Position numbers and translations under genes: made by a program
Shown: one piece after another, positions 26,301 through 35,123 of the stretch
Layout of the letters: each line of letters opens with the position of its first letter
Numbering within the stretch: the stretch's first letter is position 1
Notes under the pieces: model-generated
Told to the model about the DNA's origin: nothing
What the model saw: the letters and a program-made list of their open reading frames with translations, nothing else
Databases searched by the model: none
Origin: Lachnospiraceae bacterium
GTDB taxonomy: Bacteria > Bacillota > Clostridia > Lachnospirales > Lachnospiraceae
Length of the DNA: 52,738 bases
Assembly: GCA_022800815.1 (NCBI GenBank)
Contig: JAAWRC010000022.1
Location: 1 to 52,738, forward strand
Reading direction: 5' to 3'

Positions 26301-26839
26301 CCATCGGCTATGACCTTTACTGTAAGCTTTTGAACGAAGCGGTGAAGGCCCTCAAGGGGGAGGGCACGGTGGAGGCCTTCGACACGGTGATCGACTTCAA
26401 TATCGACGCCTTCATTCCTCCTTCCTATATTAAGAATGAGGTACAGAAGCTGGAGATTTACAAGCGGATCTCCGGCATTGAGAGCGAGACGGAGGCCGAC
26501 GACATGAGAGACGAGCTCATTGACCGGTTCGGGGACATTCCCCGGGCCGTGGAAAACCTCCTGGAGGTCTCGCTCTTAAAGGGCCTGGCCCACAGCGCCT
26601 ACGTGACGGAGCTCTCCGGGAACCTTAAGGAAGTGCGGCTTGCGCTGTACGAAAAGGCACCTTTCCGGGTGGAACGGCTGCCGGAACTTATGGGAAAGTA
26701 CGGCGGAGCCCTCAAATTCTCCGGTGCAGAACGGCCATATTTTACCTTTACGGACCGAAGAAACGAAAATAAGGAGTCCAGACAGATGGTGGAAAAGGTG
26801 AAAATCCTGTTAAATACCATAAAAGAGTTGCTACTTTGA
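23321..26839 (+). CDS. mfd: Transcription-repair coupling factor Mfd
   Basis: The product has 1172 residues, full length for Mfd. GGAGGTG precedes ATG 23321. Domains in order: UvrB-like N-terminal part that binds UvrA (about 1-350), the RNA-polymerase-interaction CarD-like domain (SVGDYVVHENHGLGIYRG, about 500-570), the two helicase domains with Walker A GDVGYGKTE (about 653-660), DEEQ box (IIDEEQRFG), the translocation motif TATPIPRTLHMSLAGIRDMS and motif VI QLRGRVGRSGR, and the C-terminal inhibitory domain (from about 1010). It removes stalled RNA polymerase at DNA lesions and recruits nucleotide excision repair. Confidence 0.97.
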   Translation: MAGSFQNPLPELKEYEDAKEDLCKGRGPVSVSGGTDSQKIHQMAEMGREFPFKLVVTYSDARARDIYDDYRTFDSDVFLYPAKDLLFSGADIQGKVLGGKRLLVLKQLLEGKRGTVITTVDGCMDHLMPLKALEDSILTVEEGEEFSMDAAKELLAGMGYERCGQVEQGGQFCVRGGILDVFPLTEENPVRIELWGDEVDSIRSFDAESQRSIERLSAVRLYPARELVIPKESLKAGLLKMEKEWKATVKALFEAGRTEEAHRLDMAVKELSEELSEGWFPGALESCIRYFCPETVSFADYFGEDAPVFLDEPARLMEKAEVLEAEFRDSMQNRLEKGYLLPGQTDILYSAGQTAAALSGKRSILFSALEQRAFPVKKRYSMTVKNGSSYKNGFELLVEDLKKWKREKWRVALLCGSRTRGARLAKDLREQYELLAYYTEDENKEILPGEICVLYGNLHRGFEYPMIKFVVIPESDVFGVEKKKRRKRNVYEGRKIQNFSELSVGDYVVHENHGLGIYRGIEKIEVDHITRDYIKLEYGGNGSLYLPVTQLDMIQKYAGAGARPPKLNRLGGQEWGRTKARAKGAVKDIAKDLVELYAARQRSEGFRYGPDTVWQREFEELFPYEATEDQEAAIEAVKRDMEGGKIMDRLICGDVGYGKTEIAIRAAFKAVQEGKQVVYLVPTTILAQQHYNTFIQRMMNFPVRVDMLSRFRTATEQKKTLADLKKGLVDIIVGTHRVLSADVVFKDLGLLIIDEEQRFGVSHKEKIKKLKENVDVLTLTATPIPRTLHMSLAGIRDMSVLEEPPTGRVPIQTYVMEYNEEMVREAIERERARGGQVYYVYNKVRDIEDVAAKIQKLVPEAVVVYAHGQMREQQLERIMLDFINGEIDVLVTTTIIETGLDISNVNTMVIHDADRFGLSQLYQLRGRVGRSGRTAYAFLMYKRNKLLKEVAEKRLAAIREFTELGSGIKIAMRDLEIRGAGNLLGAEQHGHMEAIGYDLYCKLLNEAVKALKGEGTVEAFDTVIDFNIDAFIPPSYIKNEVQKLEIYKRISGIESETEADDMRDELIDRFGDIPRAVENLLEVSLLKGLAHSAYVTELSGNLKEVRLALYEKAPFRVERLPELMGKYGGALKFSGAERPYFTFTDRRNENKESRQMVEKVKILLNTIKELLL

Positions 26840-26856
26840 CGGTTTGGTATTATAAT
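26828..26856 (+). promoter_or_regulatory. Promoter of the PrsA-like gene
   Basis: TTGCTA (26828-26833) overlaps the last codons of mfd; a 17-base spacer leads to a perfect TATAAT (26851-26856), 62 bases before the next start. Confidence 0.65.
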
Positions 26857-26917
26857 AGCTAATGCCTGTGGGCTTCTTGCGGGCAGAGAGGAAACGATCC
26901 AGGAGGAAATAGTTATT

Positions 26918-28024
26918 ATGAAGAAATTGTTGAGGAAGCTGGCGCCTGTGGCGGCCGCAGCCCTCCTGCTTGGGACGGCGGCCGGCTGCGGGCGGACCAG
27001 GGTGACTTTGGAGACATATCCCGACACGGTGGTGGCGACTCTGGGAGACACGAAGATTTATCTGGACGAGGCCAATTACATGGCCAGGTCGAACCAATAC
27101 ATGATGGAGTACTCTTATACGATGTACGGCATGGACCCTGCGGGCATGTGGCAGGCCGACCTGGGAACGGGGACGACCTATGAGGCTTACAGCAAGCAGA
27201 GCGTCATGGCGGGGATCTATCAGACTTATGTGCTGAAGGCGAAGGCCGAGGAGCTGGGACTTGCCCTCAGTGAGGACGAGTTAAAGAAGGTGGACGAGTC
27301 CGTGAGCCAGATCATGGAGAGCATGGACGAGTCCGTCAAAGAGGCGACGAACATCACCGAGGAGCGGTTAAAAGAGTTTGTGACGGACAACGCCCTTGCC
27401 ATGAAGGCTTACGAAGAGGCCATCAAGGACGTGGACACGGAGGTCAGCGACGAGGAAGCTGCCCAGCATATTATCCGTTACGTGCTGGTGAAGGACGGGG
27501 AAGATGCCGAGACCCAGGCGGAGGAGATCAAGGCCAGAGTGGAAGGCGGGGAGAACTCCGAGGAAGCCATGAAGGCCATCGCAGAAGAGAACGAGAATTT
27601 TTCCTACATGACGAACACCTACGGAGATGGCGACATTGACAACGAGGTGGGCAATCTGGGCCTGTCTCTTAAAACCGGGGAGACGGGAAGCGTTCATCAG
27701 GAGGGCTACGGCTGGTACGTGGTCTATTGCGTGACGGATTTCGACCGGGACGCCACCGACAGGGAGAAGCCAGACATCGTCCGCAAGAGACAGAGCGAGC
27801 GTTTCCAGACGGTCTATGCCGGATGGGTGGAGGAGGCGCCTTCCTTCAAGGTGGACGAGAAGGTGTGGAGCCAGATCACATTTGATACCAATTTGTACAA
27901 GCTGCCGGAGACGGCGGCGCCTTCGGAGACTTCGGGGGAGAGCGAGACGCAGACGGAGGAGGCCAGGGCCGCAGATGAGACTGCGGCGGAGAGCGGTGCG
28001 GAGGAAACCACGGCTGCGGAGTAG
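26918..28024 (+). CDS. PrsA/SurA-like lipoprotein foldase
   Basis: The product has 368 residues and begins at ATG 26918 after AGGAGG. The lipoprotein signal ends AAGC (Cys25). A SurA-N-like helical chaperone region follows (about 35-175, including LKAKAEELGLALSEDELKK), then a parvulin-type domain (about 180-300; AQHIIRYVLVKDGEDAETQA, GDGDIDNEVGNLGLSLKTGE). The usual parvulin 'HIL' start is altered to HIIRYVLV, so isomerase activity is uncertain. An acidic Glu/Thr/Ala tail ends the protein. It would fold exported proteins at the membrane-wall interface. A PrsA-like gene right after mfd is common in clostridia. Confidence 0.85.
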   Translation: MKKLLRKLAPVAAAALLLGTAAGCGRTRVTLETYPDTVVATLGDTKIYLDEANYMARSNQYMMEYSYTMYGMDPAGMWQADLGTGTTYEAYSKQSVMAGIYQTYVLKAKAEELGLALSEDELKKVDESVSQIMESMDESVKEATNITEERLKEFVTDNALAMKAYEEAIKDVDTEVSDEEAAQHIIRYVLVKDGEDAETQAEEIKARVEGGENSEEAMKAIAEENENFSYMTNTYGDGDIDNEVGNLGLSLKTGETGSVHQEGYGWYVVYCVTDFDRDATDREKPDIVRKRQSERFQTVYAGWVEEAPSFKVDEKVWSQITFDTNLYKLPETAAPSETSGESETQTEEARAADETAAESGAEETTAAE

Positions 28025-28159
28025 GGAAGCTTGGCAGGAAGAATGGGCAATTGACATAGTGCAGGGGACGGAGGCTGTCCGCATCAATGGGCGTCATAGG
28101 TGCGGGCAGTCTCTGTTTCAATTACCTATTCATTATTGATTCACGGGGAGCGAACGGGT

Positions 28160-28912
28160 ATGAAGCGCAGGATGGAGATCAACGGCCTTGCGGTAGAGGC
28201 AAACTATTCAGATGAAACGGTGGGGACCATATTCCTGCCGCTGCTTGCGGGACTTGGGAGAATGCAGAGGGAATGCGGGCGGCGGCTCGTCGTGTTTCTC
28301 ACGGCGCCCCCGGCAGCGGGGAAGAGTACTCTGGTGAAGTTTCTCACGGCGCTTTCCAGGGAGGAGCCGGGTCTTGTGCCTGTGACGGCGGTGGGAATGG
28401 ACGGGTTCCATCATCGCCAGGAATACCTGCTTTCCCATACGGTTCTCCGGGACGGAAAGGAGCTCCCCATGACCCATGTGAAGGGAGCGCCCGTAAGCTT
28501 TGACCTTGCGGCGTTTGCGGAGAGGCTTTCGCAGGTGCGGACGGAAAGGACGTGCCCCTGGCCGGAGTATAACCGGAAGCTACACGACCCGGTGGACAAT
28601 GCGGTCCTGATTGAGGGGGACATCGTGATCGTCGAGGGGAATTATCTGCTTCTGGACGAGGAGGGCTGGCGGGATCTGAGGGCCCATGCGGACTATGCGG
28701 TCCGGATTCTGGCGGAGGAAGCGGACGTGCGGGACCGGCTGATCTGGCGGCGGACGGTGAACGGGGTGCCCTTGGAGGAGGCCAGGTACATGGTCGACAA
28801 CAATGACCTTCCCAATGTCCGGCTCTGCATGGAGCGGTCCATGGAGGGAGACCTCACCCTGCGGCTGCAGGAAAACGGAGATTATGTTCTGGCAGGCGGA
28901 AGGCTGCCGTGA
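28160..28912 (+). CDS. P-loop kinase of the uridine kinase / PanK-like fold (nucleoside or sugar kinase)
   Basis: The product has 250 residues. I chose ATG 28160 (GGGGAG upstream). A Walker A LTAPPAAGKST (about 47-57) is followed by a VGMDGFHH motif, EYNRKLHDP and the acidic strand DIVIVEGNYLLL, which together mark the uridine kinase/phosphoribulokinase fold and its uncharacterised relatives (YggC/FrcK group) acting on sugars or nucleosides. ATP phosphoryl transfer in the cytoplasm is very likely; the acceptor is not clear. The glycosidase gene begins 20 bases after its stop, so a shared sugar route is plausible. Confidence 0.8.
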   Translation: MKRRMEINGLAVEANYSDETVGTIFLPLLAGLGRMQRECGRRLVVFLTAPPAAGKSTLVKFLTALSREEPGLVPVTAVGMDGFHHRQEYLLSHTVLRDGKELPMTHVKGAPVSFDLAAFAERLSQVRTERTCPWPEYNRKLHDPVDNAVLIEGDIVIVEGNYLLLDEEGWRDLRAHADYAVRILAEEADVRDRLIWRRTVNGVPLEEARYMVDNNDLPNVRLCMERSMEGDLTLRLQENGDYVLAGGRLP

Positions 28913-28932
28913 AAGGAGACGGAGAGTTGGAT

Positions 28933-30471
28933 ATGGCGAAATGGCTTGACGATGCAGTATTTTATGAGGTTTATCCCCAGTCCTTCAAAGATACGAACAG
29001 CGATGGGATCGGGGATTTTGGCGGAATTCGGGAGAAGCTGGATTACATTAAGGAGCTGGGCTGTAATGCCATCTGGATGAACCCCTGTTTTGAATCTCCT
29101 TTCGGAGATGCAGGGTATGACGTTTCTGATTATTATCGGACGGCGGCCCGGTACGGCACCAACGAGGAACTGAAAAAACTGATGGATGAGGTTCACGACA
29201 GAGACATGCACATCCTTCTGGACCTGGTGCCGGGACATACCTCCGTCGCCCATAAATGGTTCCGGGAGTCCATGAAGGCGGAGAAAAATGAGTACACGGA
29301 CCGTTACGTGTGGACGGACAATATCTGGGAGGAGCCGGAAGGTGCGGGCAGCCTTCGGGGCATTTCCGACCGGGACGGCTCCTGTCTGGTCAGTTTCTTT
29401 TCTCATCAGCCGGCATTAAACTATGGCTATTATCGGCCGGAGAAGCCCTGGCAGCAGGCCATGGATGCCCCCGGCCCGAGGACGACAGTCGCAGAGCTCA
29501 AGAATATTATGAGGTTTTGGCTGAATGTGGGCTGCGACGGCTTCCGGGTGGACATGGCCCACTCCCTGGTGAAGGGGGACGAGGACGGGAAGGGCACCAT
29601 AGAGCTCTGGCGGGGGATCCGGGCATTTCTAGACGAGGAGTTTCCGGAGGCGGTTCTGGTCTCCGAGTGGGGGGAGCCGGACAAGGCCCTTGCGGGCGGT
29701 TTCCACATGGACTTCCTGCTCCATTTCGGGCCCTCCCACTACAATGACCTGTTCCGCTGCGAGGAGCCCTACTTCTCCGGGCGGGGAAAAGGGGACGTCT
29801 CGGAATTTGTCCGAAAGTATCAGGAGAATTACGAGAAGGCGGACGGAAAGGGACTGATCTGCATTCCCTCCGGCAACCATGACATGGCAAGGCTGGCCAG
29901 GGCCATCCATGGGAATGAGCTCAAGGTGGCCTTTGCCTTTCTGCTCTCCATGCCGGGAGCGCCTTTCATCTATTACGGTGATGAGATCGGCATGCGGTAC
30001 GTGGAGGGCCTCACCTCCGTGGAGGGCGGGTATGACCGGACCGGCTCCCGCTCCCCCATGCAGTGGGATGATTCCGTAAATGCGGGCTTCAGCCTGGCCG
30101 GGGAGGAAACGCTCTATGTCCCTCTGGACCCTGACACGGACCGGCCGACGGTGGAGAGGCAGATGGCGGACCCAGACTCCCTCTATCACGAGGTGAAGGA
30201 GCTGATCGCATTCAGGCAGGCTCATCCGGCTCTTAAAAACCGGGGCGGCATCCAGTTTGTCTGCGCCGGAAAAAATGAGTATCCTTTCGCATATTTGAGA
30301 AGCGAGGGGGACGAGAAGATCCTCGTGATCCTGAATCCGTCAGGGAGACCGGCTTCCTTCGCCTGTGAATATTCGCTGTCGGAGGAGCTTCGGACCTTCG
30401 GCGGGAAGCCCACGGCAAAGGACGGGACGGTGACGGTTCCGGGGGGATTCTATGGTTTCTACCGGGTGTAG
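28933..30471 (+). CDS. GH13 family alpha-glycosidase
   Basis: The product has 512 residues. It starts AKWLDDAVFYEVYPQSFKDT, typical of oligo-1,6-glucosidase/trehalose synthase-like GH13 enzymes. The catalytic triad is visible: nucleophile Asp207 (GFRVDMAHS), acid/base Glu245 (VSEWGEP) and Asp317 (SGNHDMARL). No signal peptide, so it acts on imported alpha-glucosides in the cytoplasm. ATG 28933 has GGAG nine bases upstream; a GTG overlapping the kinase stop is an alternative that would couple translation. The exact linkage is undetermined; the NHDMAR form replaces the commoner NHDQPR. Co-transcription with the kinase is likely. Confidence 0.9.
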   Translation: MAKWLDDAVFYEVYPQSFKDTNSDGIGDFGGIREKLDYIKELGCNAIWMNPCFESPFGDAGYDVSDYYRTAARYGTNEELKKLMDEVHDRDMHILLDLVPGHTSVAHKWFRESMKAEKNEYTDRYVWTDNIWEEPEGAGSLRGISDRDGSCLVSFFSHQPALNYGYYRPEKPWQQAMDAPGPRTTVAELKNIMRFWLNVGCDGFRVDMAHSLVKGDEDGKGTIELWRGIRAFLDEEFPEAVLVSEWGEPDKALAGGFHMDFLLHFGPSHYNDLFRCEEPYFSGRGKGDVSEFVRKYQENYEKADGKGLICIPSGNHDMARLARAIHGNELKVAFAFLLSMPGAPFIYYGDEIGMRYVEGLTSVEGGYDRTGSRSPMQWDDSVNAGFSLAGEETLYVPLDPDTDRPTVERQMADPDSLYHEVKELIAFRQAHPALKNRGGIQFVCAGKNEYPFAYLRSEGDEKILVILNPSGRPASFACEYSLSEELRTFGGKPTAKDGTVTVPGGFYGFYRV

Positions 30472-30670
30472 CCTTGCTCCACGGAGTTTCATCGGAGGTT
30501 CTTTTGAAAAATGAGAAAAAGCAATTGACACAGATATGAAGAATTGCTGGAGAGTGTTGTATCTGAACTTATTGAACGACTGACGGCGGATAATAGTAAT
30601 ATGTAATTTGTTTTGGAAAGATTAATACTATATCCAGATATTTGTAAAAAATAATATCCCCATGGGGGGC

Positions 30671-30699
30671 TTGTGGGCATTTTCCGTGCATGCTATACT
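30671..30699 (+). promoter_or_regulatory. Promoter of the methyltransferase-ABC importer operon
   Basis: TTGTGG (30671-30676), a 17-base spacer and TATACT (30694-30699) lie about 140 bases before the first start at 30837. The long leader could hold a regulatory site, but I see no riboswitch fold I can name. Confidence 0.55.
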
Positions 30700-30836
30700 T
30701 TTCCGTACAGAGAATCCGGTGGATGAATCGCAGGAACAAGCCTTCCAGGGGATTTTTTTGTCCCATGAGAAGCTGCGTTCTTTATACGTTGAAAATCCTC
30801 TGTGAAATTGCAAAAAACAAGGACGGTGAACAGACG

Positions 30837-31595
30837 ATGGGGAAAATGCTGGGAAAGATACAGGCGTATTGGACGAACCGGGCGGAGGGGTATTCGCAGA
30901 CAAACCGGGAAGAGCTGGCGGGAGCACAGAAGGAAAAATGGCTGGCGGTTCTTAAGGAAGGATTTCCAAAGCGAGAGCCTTCTGAGATCAAGGTTCTGGA
31001 CATGGGGACCGGTCCCGGATTTTTTGCCATCATTCTGGCGAGGGCGGGCTATCAGGTGACGGCGGTGGACTGCACCGAGGAGATGCTCTGCAAGGCCAGG
31101 GAAAATGCCGGGGATTATGCGGGGCGGATTAACTGGAGACAGATGGATGTTCAGAGGCTGGAGTTTGCGGACGAAAGCTTTGATGTGGTGGTCTCCAGGA
31201 ACCTGACCTGGGATCTGGAGGAACCGGACAGGGCCTATGCGGAATGGATGCGGGTTCTGAAGACTGACGGGATCCTTTTGAATTTTGACGCAAACTGGTA
31301 CGCCCATCTCTTCGACGCAGGAAAGCGGAGGGAGTATGAGGCGGACAGAAGGCGGGCCGAGGCGCATGGGGTGGAGGACCATTACGTCTGCACAGACGTG
31401 GCCGCCATGGAGGAGATCGCCAGGCAGATTCCTCTGAGTCCGGTGAAGAGGCCGGAGTGGGATATCCGGACCCTTAAGCAGATTGGCGCCAGAAGTATCC
31501 GGACAGACTGCAAGATCTGGTCCCGGGTCTGGAGCGAGGTGGAAAAAATCAATTACGCCTCCACGCCCATGTTCATGGTGAGGGCCGTGAAATAA
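30837..31595 (+). CDS. Class I SAM-dependent methyltransferase in metal/peptide importer operon
   Basis: The product has 252 residues. The SAM-binding motif I is VLDMGTGPGFFAIILARAGY and motif II VTAVDCTEEML, with a post-I strand (FDVVVSRNLTW). I chose ATG 30837 because upstream codons in the same frame run through the promoter. The N-terminal segment IQAYWTNRAEGYSQTNREEL is typical of methyltransferases that head nickel or opine-type importer operons in clostridia. Its substrate is unknown; a role in making or altering a metallophore is possible. The importer genes follow from 31,671 on the same strand. Confidence 0.85.
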   Translation: MGKMLGKIQAYWTNRAEGYSQTNREELAGAQKEKWLAVLKEGFPKREPSEIKVLDMGTGPGFFAIILARAGYQVTAVDCTEEMLCKARENAGDYAGRINWRQMDVQRLEFADESFDVVVSRNLTWDLEEPDRAYAEWMRVLKTDGILLNFDANWYAHLFDAGKRREYEADRRRAEAHGVEDHYVCTDVAAMEEIARQIPLSPVKRPEWDIRTLKQIGARSIRTDCKIWSRVWSEVEKINYASTPMFMVRAVK

Positions 31596-31670
31596 GGGAA
31601 TAAAAATATTCAATCGCACAGGTAGGAAAATTTAAGGGGCAAAACTCTCATGATAGGAGGAAGAAATCCG

Positions 31671-33278
31671 TTGAAAAGAGGAAGGAAAAGGGCCTCCGCA
31701 TGGCTTCTGGCGGTCCTGATGACGGCGCTCGCAGCCTGTGGAACGAAGGCGGGGCAGGGGGAGACGGCCGGCAAGGGGACGGACGCAAAGGCCGGCGGAG
31801 GTGAGACGGGGGGCACATCCGGCGGGGAAAGAACCGATGGCGAGGACGCCGGCGGGGAGAAGATTTTGAATGCGGGCGTGAGCTTCAATATCGCCTCCAT
31901 GGACGCCCATTTGGATTACAACGGCTGGTATACCAATGTCTACGGCGTGACGGAGGAGCTTTTTAAGCTCAACGGCAATTATGAGGTGGAGCCCTGGCTG
32001 GCGGAGAAGGCCGAGAGCGAGGGCAAGACCTGGACGATCACATTAAAAAAGGAAGCGGCCTTTTCCAACGGGAAAGCGCTGACTGCTGACATGGTGGTCC
32101 GCAATCTCGAGAGAGCGGCCGAGAAGAATGAACGCTTTGCCTGGCTCGGCGAGTATGAGATGAAGGCCGTGGACGATGGGACCCTGACCATCACCACGCC
32201 GGAGGTCTATCCGACCATGATGAACGACCTGGCAAGCCCGGAGCTTGCAATTATGGATTTGGATGATTCCGAGGATATCGACAACAATCCGGTCTGTACC
32301 GGCCCTTTCGTGGTCTCGGAGTTTGAGCCCAAGGGAACCGTGAAGGTAAGTAGGAATGAGAATTACTGGAACGGAAATGCAAAGCTGGACGGTGCGGTGT
32401 TCTATTACATGCCGGAGGACGACACCAAGCAGATGGCCTTGCAGAGCGGGGAGATCGACTGCTACGATTTTGTCACGGCTTCGGCCATGGAGATTTATGC
32501 GGCGGACCCGGATGATTACAACCTCACGGTGCTTCCGGCTTCCCGGCTGCAGTTTTATATTCTGAATGAGGAGCGATTGGAGGCCGGCGTGCGCCAGGCC
32601 GTCACCCTCACCGTGGATAAAGAGGCCATCGCCTCGTTTCTGCAGGGGACGGTCACTGCGGCGAAGGGGCCTTTTGCGGAGAGCAGCGCCTACGGGAAGG
32701 TGACGGTTCCGGCAGTCGATTTGGAGAAGGCGAAGGCTTCCCTGGAGGGGGCCGGATATGTTCTGAACGGGAACGGGTTTTATGAGAAGGATGGGAAGGA
32801 ACTGGACCTGAATATCGCCTATTATGCGTCCCGTTCCCTGGATTCTCTGGCGATTCTGATTCAGGAGCAGCTAAAGGAGGTGGGAATCAATTCCCATCTG
32901 ACCTGCGAGGAGGACCCGGACGCCACGTATATTGCCACGGGGGATTTTGATTTGGCCCTTTATTGCATGATCGCAGATAAGGCGGGAGATCCCTATTACT
33001 TTATCGACAGCACCCTCCGGGACGGGGCCTATTTCGATGTGGGCGGGTTTGACGATCCGGAGTGCGAGAAACTGATCGACCAATTGAAGTATGAGATCGA
33101 GCCACAAAAGCGGGCGGAGCTTGCCAATCAGATCGTACAGAGGGCCATTGACGATCATGCTTTCGGTTATGTGGGGCTCTTCAACAAGGTGACCGTTACC
33201 TTGCCGAGCGTGACAGGGTTTGCGGAACATCTGCCCTATGATTTTTATGGAATCGATGCGGATTCCGATAAACAATAA
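31671..33278 (+). CDS. ABC importer substrate-binding lipoprotein (NikA/OppA type)
   Basis: The product has 535 residues. AGGAGG (31655-31660) with a ten-base spacer points to TTG 31671 as start; the ATG at 31650 overlaps the ribosome site itself. The protein begins with a basic N-region and lipobox LAAC, then a Gly/Glu/Thr linker, then an SBP family 5 fold (GVSFNIASMDAHLDYNGW, YGVTEELFKL, TLKKEAAFSNGKALTADMVV). These match NikA/CntA-like proteins that bind nickel or metal-opine complexes rather than classical peptides, though the ligand cannot be read directly. It delivers substrate to the two permeases encoded downstream. Confidence 0.9.
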   Translation: MKRGRKRASAWLLAVLMTALAACGTKAGQGETAGKGTDAKAGGGETGGTSGGERTDGEDAGGEKILNAGVSFNIASMDAHLDYNGWYTNVYGVTEELFKLNGNYEVEPWLAEKAESEGKTWTITLKKEAAFSNGKALTADMVVRNLERAAEKNERFAWLGEYEMKAVDDGTLTITTPEVYPTMMNDLASPELAIMDLDDSEDIDNNPVCTGPFVVSEFEPKGTVKVSRNENYWNGNAKLDGAVFYYMPEDDTKQMALQSGEIDCYDFVTASAMEIYAADPDDYNLTVLPASRLQFYILNEERLEAGVRQAVTLTVDKEAIASFLQGTVTAAKGPFAESSAYGKVTVPAVDLEKAKASLEGAGYVLNGNGFYEKDGKELDLNIAYYASRSLDSLAILIQEQLKEVGINSHLTCEEDPDATYIATGDFDLALYCMIADKAGDPYYFIDSTLRDGAYFDVGGFDDPECEKLIDQLKYEIEPQKRAELANQIVQRAIDDHAFGYVGLFNKVTVTLPSVTGFAEHLPYDFYGIDADSDKQ

Positions 33279-33293
33279 GATAAGAAGAGATTT

Positions 33294-33316
33294 GGGGGGA
33301 GCCGCAGGGCTCCCCC
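33294..33316 (+). promoter_or_regulatory. Intercistronic hairpin after the binding-protein gene
   Basis: GGGGGAGCC and GGGCTCCCCC form a compact GC stem of nine to ten pairs with a tiny loop, 16 bases after the stop of the binding-protein gene and without a T-tract. Such hairpins typically protect the upstream mRNA from 3' decay or partly stop transcription, giving more binding protein than permease. Confidence 0.6.
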
Positions 33317-33339
33317 TGGTGAAGTTTGGATGGGAAGCC

Positions 33340-34290
33340 ATGAATGTGAAGCGTTATATCGGAAGGCGGCTTTTTCAACTGTTTTTGATTTTGATTGGAG
33401 TCACCTTTCTCGTATTTTTATTGATGTACTTATCGCCGGGGGATCCGGCCCAGAGGAAGCTTACGGCGGGGGGAGTGGCAGTCACGGAGGAGGTTCTGGA
33501 GCGGGCCAGGGAGGACATGGGCTTAAACAGGCCGCTTCTTGCGCAGTATGGAAGCTGGCTGGGAAGGGTGGTCCGCGGGGATTTCGGGGAATCCTTGAAC
33601 GACGGTCTGCCGGTGGCGGGGAAGCTGGCGAAGGGACTGAAAAACACGCTGCTTCTCTCGCTCACCAGCCTTTTTGCGGCCCTCCTTTTCGCCATCCCCC
33701 TGGGGACATATTCGGCCGTGCGGCAGCACGGGGCCGCGGACAAGATCATCAGTTTCCTGACTTTTATGGGAAATTCGCTGCCGAATTTTCTCATTGCCGT
33801 ACTCCTCATGTATTTTTTGTGCCTGAAAACAAAGCTTTTTCCCATCCTTGCCAACGGGTCGGCAAAGGGCCTATTTCTGCCGGCCCTTACCCTTGCGATC
33901 CCCCTGTTCAGCCAGTTTACCAGGCAGGTTCGGGCGGCGGTCCTGGAACAGCTCCACAAACCTTATGTGGCAGGGGCCAGGTCCAGAGGGGTGAAGGAGT
34001 CTGCGGTGCTGGTTCGAAATGTGCTGCGCAATTCCCTGATTTCCATCATTACGGTGGTGGGCATGGCGGGAGGCACCCTCATGGCCGGGAGCGTGGTGGT
34101 GGAGAGCATCTTTCTCTGGCCGGGAATCGGGAAGCTGATGATGGATGCGATCACGGCCAAGGATTATCCGGTGGTGCAGGGGCTTGTGCTTGTGATGGCC
34201 CTGCTCTTTGTGACGGTGAACTTGGTCACCGATCTTCTCTACCATAAGCTGGATCCGAGGATCTGGGATCAGGGGGAGGAGACATCATGA
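33340..34290 (+). CDS. ABC importer permease 1 (NikB/DppB type)
   Basis: The product has 316 residues, starting MNVKRYIGRRLFQLFLILIG, the standard N-terminus of DppB/NikB permeases, with about six membrane helices. The coupling-helix region (ARSRGVKESAVLVRNVLRNS) that contacts the ATPases is present near the C-terminal third. I chose ATG 33340 since the preceding 40 codons overlap the binding-protein gene and the hairpin. Its stop overlaps the next start (ATGA). Confidence 0.92.
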   Translation: MNVKRYIGRRLFQLFLILIGVTFLVFLLMYLSPGDPAQRKLTAGGVAVTEEVLERAREDMGLNRPLLAQYGSWLGRVVRGDFGESLNDGLPVAGKLAKGLKNTLLLSLTSLFAALLFAIPLGTYSAVRQHGAADKIISFLTFMGNSLPNFLIAVLLMYFLCLKTKLFPILANGSAKGLFLPALTLAIPLFSQFTRQVRAAVLEQLHKPYVAGARSRGVKESAVLVRNVLRNSLISIITVVGMAGGTLMAGSVVVESIFLWPGIGKLMMDAITAKDYPVVQGLVLVMALLFVTVNLVTDLLYHKLDPRIWDQGEETS

Positions 34291-35123
34291 GAAGACGTTC
34301 TTTTTTTCAGGGGAAGGCTCCCCGCCGGTTTCGTTTCTTCCTGGCACTGGCGGTCCTATTGCTGCTGACGGCGGCCCTGGCCCCGGCCTTGGCGCCCAAT
34401 GACCCGGAGAAAACTCACGTGCAGGCCATGAAGCAGGCTCCCTCCGCAGAATTTCCTCTGGGGACGGACGAATATGGAAGATGCGTGCTCTCCAGGGTGC
34501 TCGCGGGGGCGCCGGTGTCCGTCTTTGGAGCCATTGGCCTGGTGGCAGCATCCTTTGTCGTGGGAACCTTTTTGGGAATGCTCTGTGGGTATTACGAGGG
34601 ATTCCTGGACGAGGTTATGATGCGGCTGGCGGACATTCTGCTGGCCTTTCCCCAGATGGTGCTGGCGATCGCCGTGGCCGGGCTTCTGGGAGGTGGTTTA
34701 AAAAATGCGCTTCTGGCTCTTGGGATCACCAGCTGGACGGTCTATGCGAGACTGGCGAGAAGCCTGACGCTGCAGGCCAAAAAGGAGACCTACGTGGCGG
34801 CGGCCAGATTTTCCGGCTGTCGGGGTCCGGCGCTGCTCTTTAAACAGATCCTTCCCAACGTGGTCGGGTCCCTGGCCGTGACGGCGGCCACGCAGATCGG
34901 GAGCACGATGATGGGGATTGCGGGGCTGTCCTTTTTGGGGATCGGCGTGATTCCGCCTCGGGCGGAGTGGGGCTCCATGATCAGCGAGGGGAGAAGCTAC
35001 ATGCAGCTGGCCCCCTGGGCCACTCTGGCACCGGCGGCGGCCGTGGTGGTGACGGTGGTGGTCTTCAACTGTCTGGGGGATGTGGCGAGAGACCTGGGAC
35101 CTGCCGGAAAGGAGATGGGATGA
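34287..35123 (+). CDS. ABC importer permease 2 (NikC/DppC type)
   Basis: The product has 278 residues. It overlaps the previous gene by four bases (ATGA), so translation is coupled. The N-terminal helix, the 'HPLGTDEYGR'-like motif (FPLGTDEYGRCVLSRVLAGA) and the ATPase-contact loop (YVAAARFSGCRGPALLFKQI) are those of DppC/NikC proteins. It pairs with the preceding permease to make the membrane channel. It in turn overlaps the next gene by four bases. Confidence 0.92.
   Translation: MRRRSFFQGKAPRRFRFFLALAVLLLLTAALAPALAPNDPEKTHVQAMKQAPSAEFPLGTDEYGRCVLSRVLAGAPVSVFGAIGLVAASFVVGTFLGMLCGYYEGFLDEVMMRLADILLAFPQMVLAIAVAGLLGGGLKNALLALGITSWTVYARLARSLTLQAKKETYVAAARFSGCRGPALLFKQILPNVVGSLAVTAATQIGSTMMGIAGLSFLGIGVIPPRAEWGSMISEGRSYMQLAPWATLAPAAAVVVTVVVFNCLGDVARDLGPAGKEMG

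Noticed and set aside
28067-28100. TTGACA before the kinase gene
   Set aside because: The -35 box is perfect but no -10-like hexamer lies at 15-19 bases.
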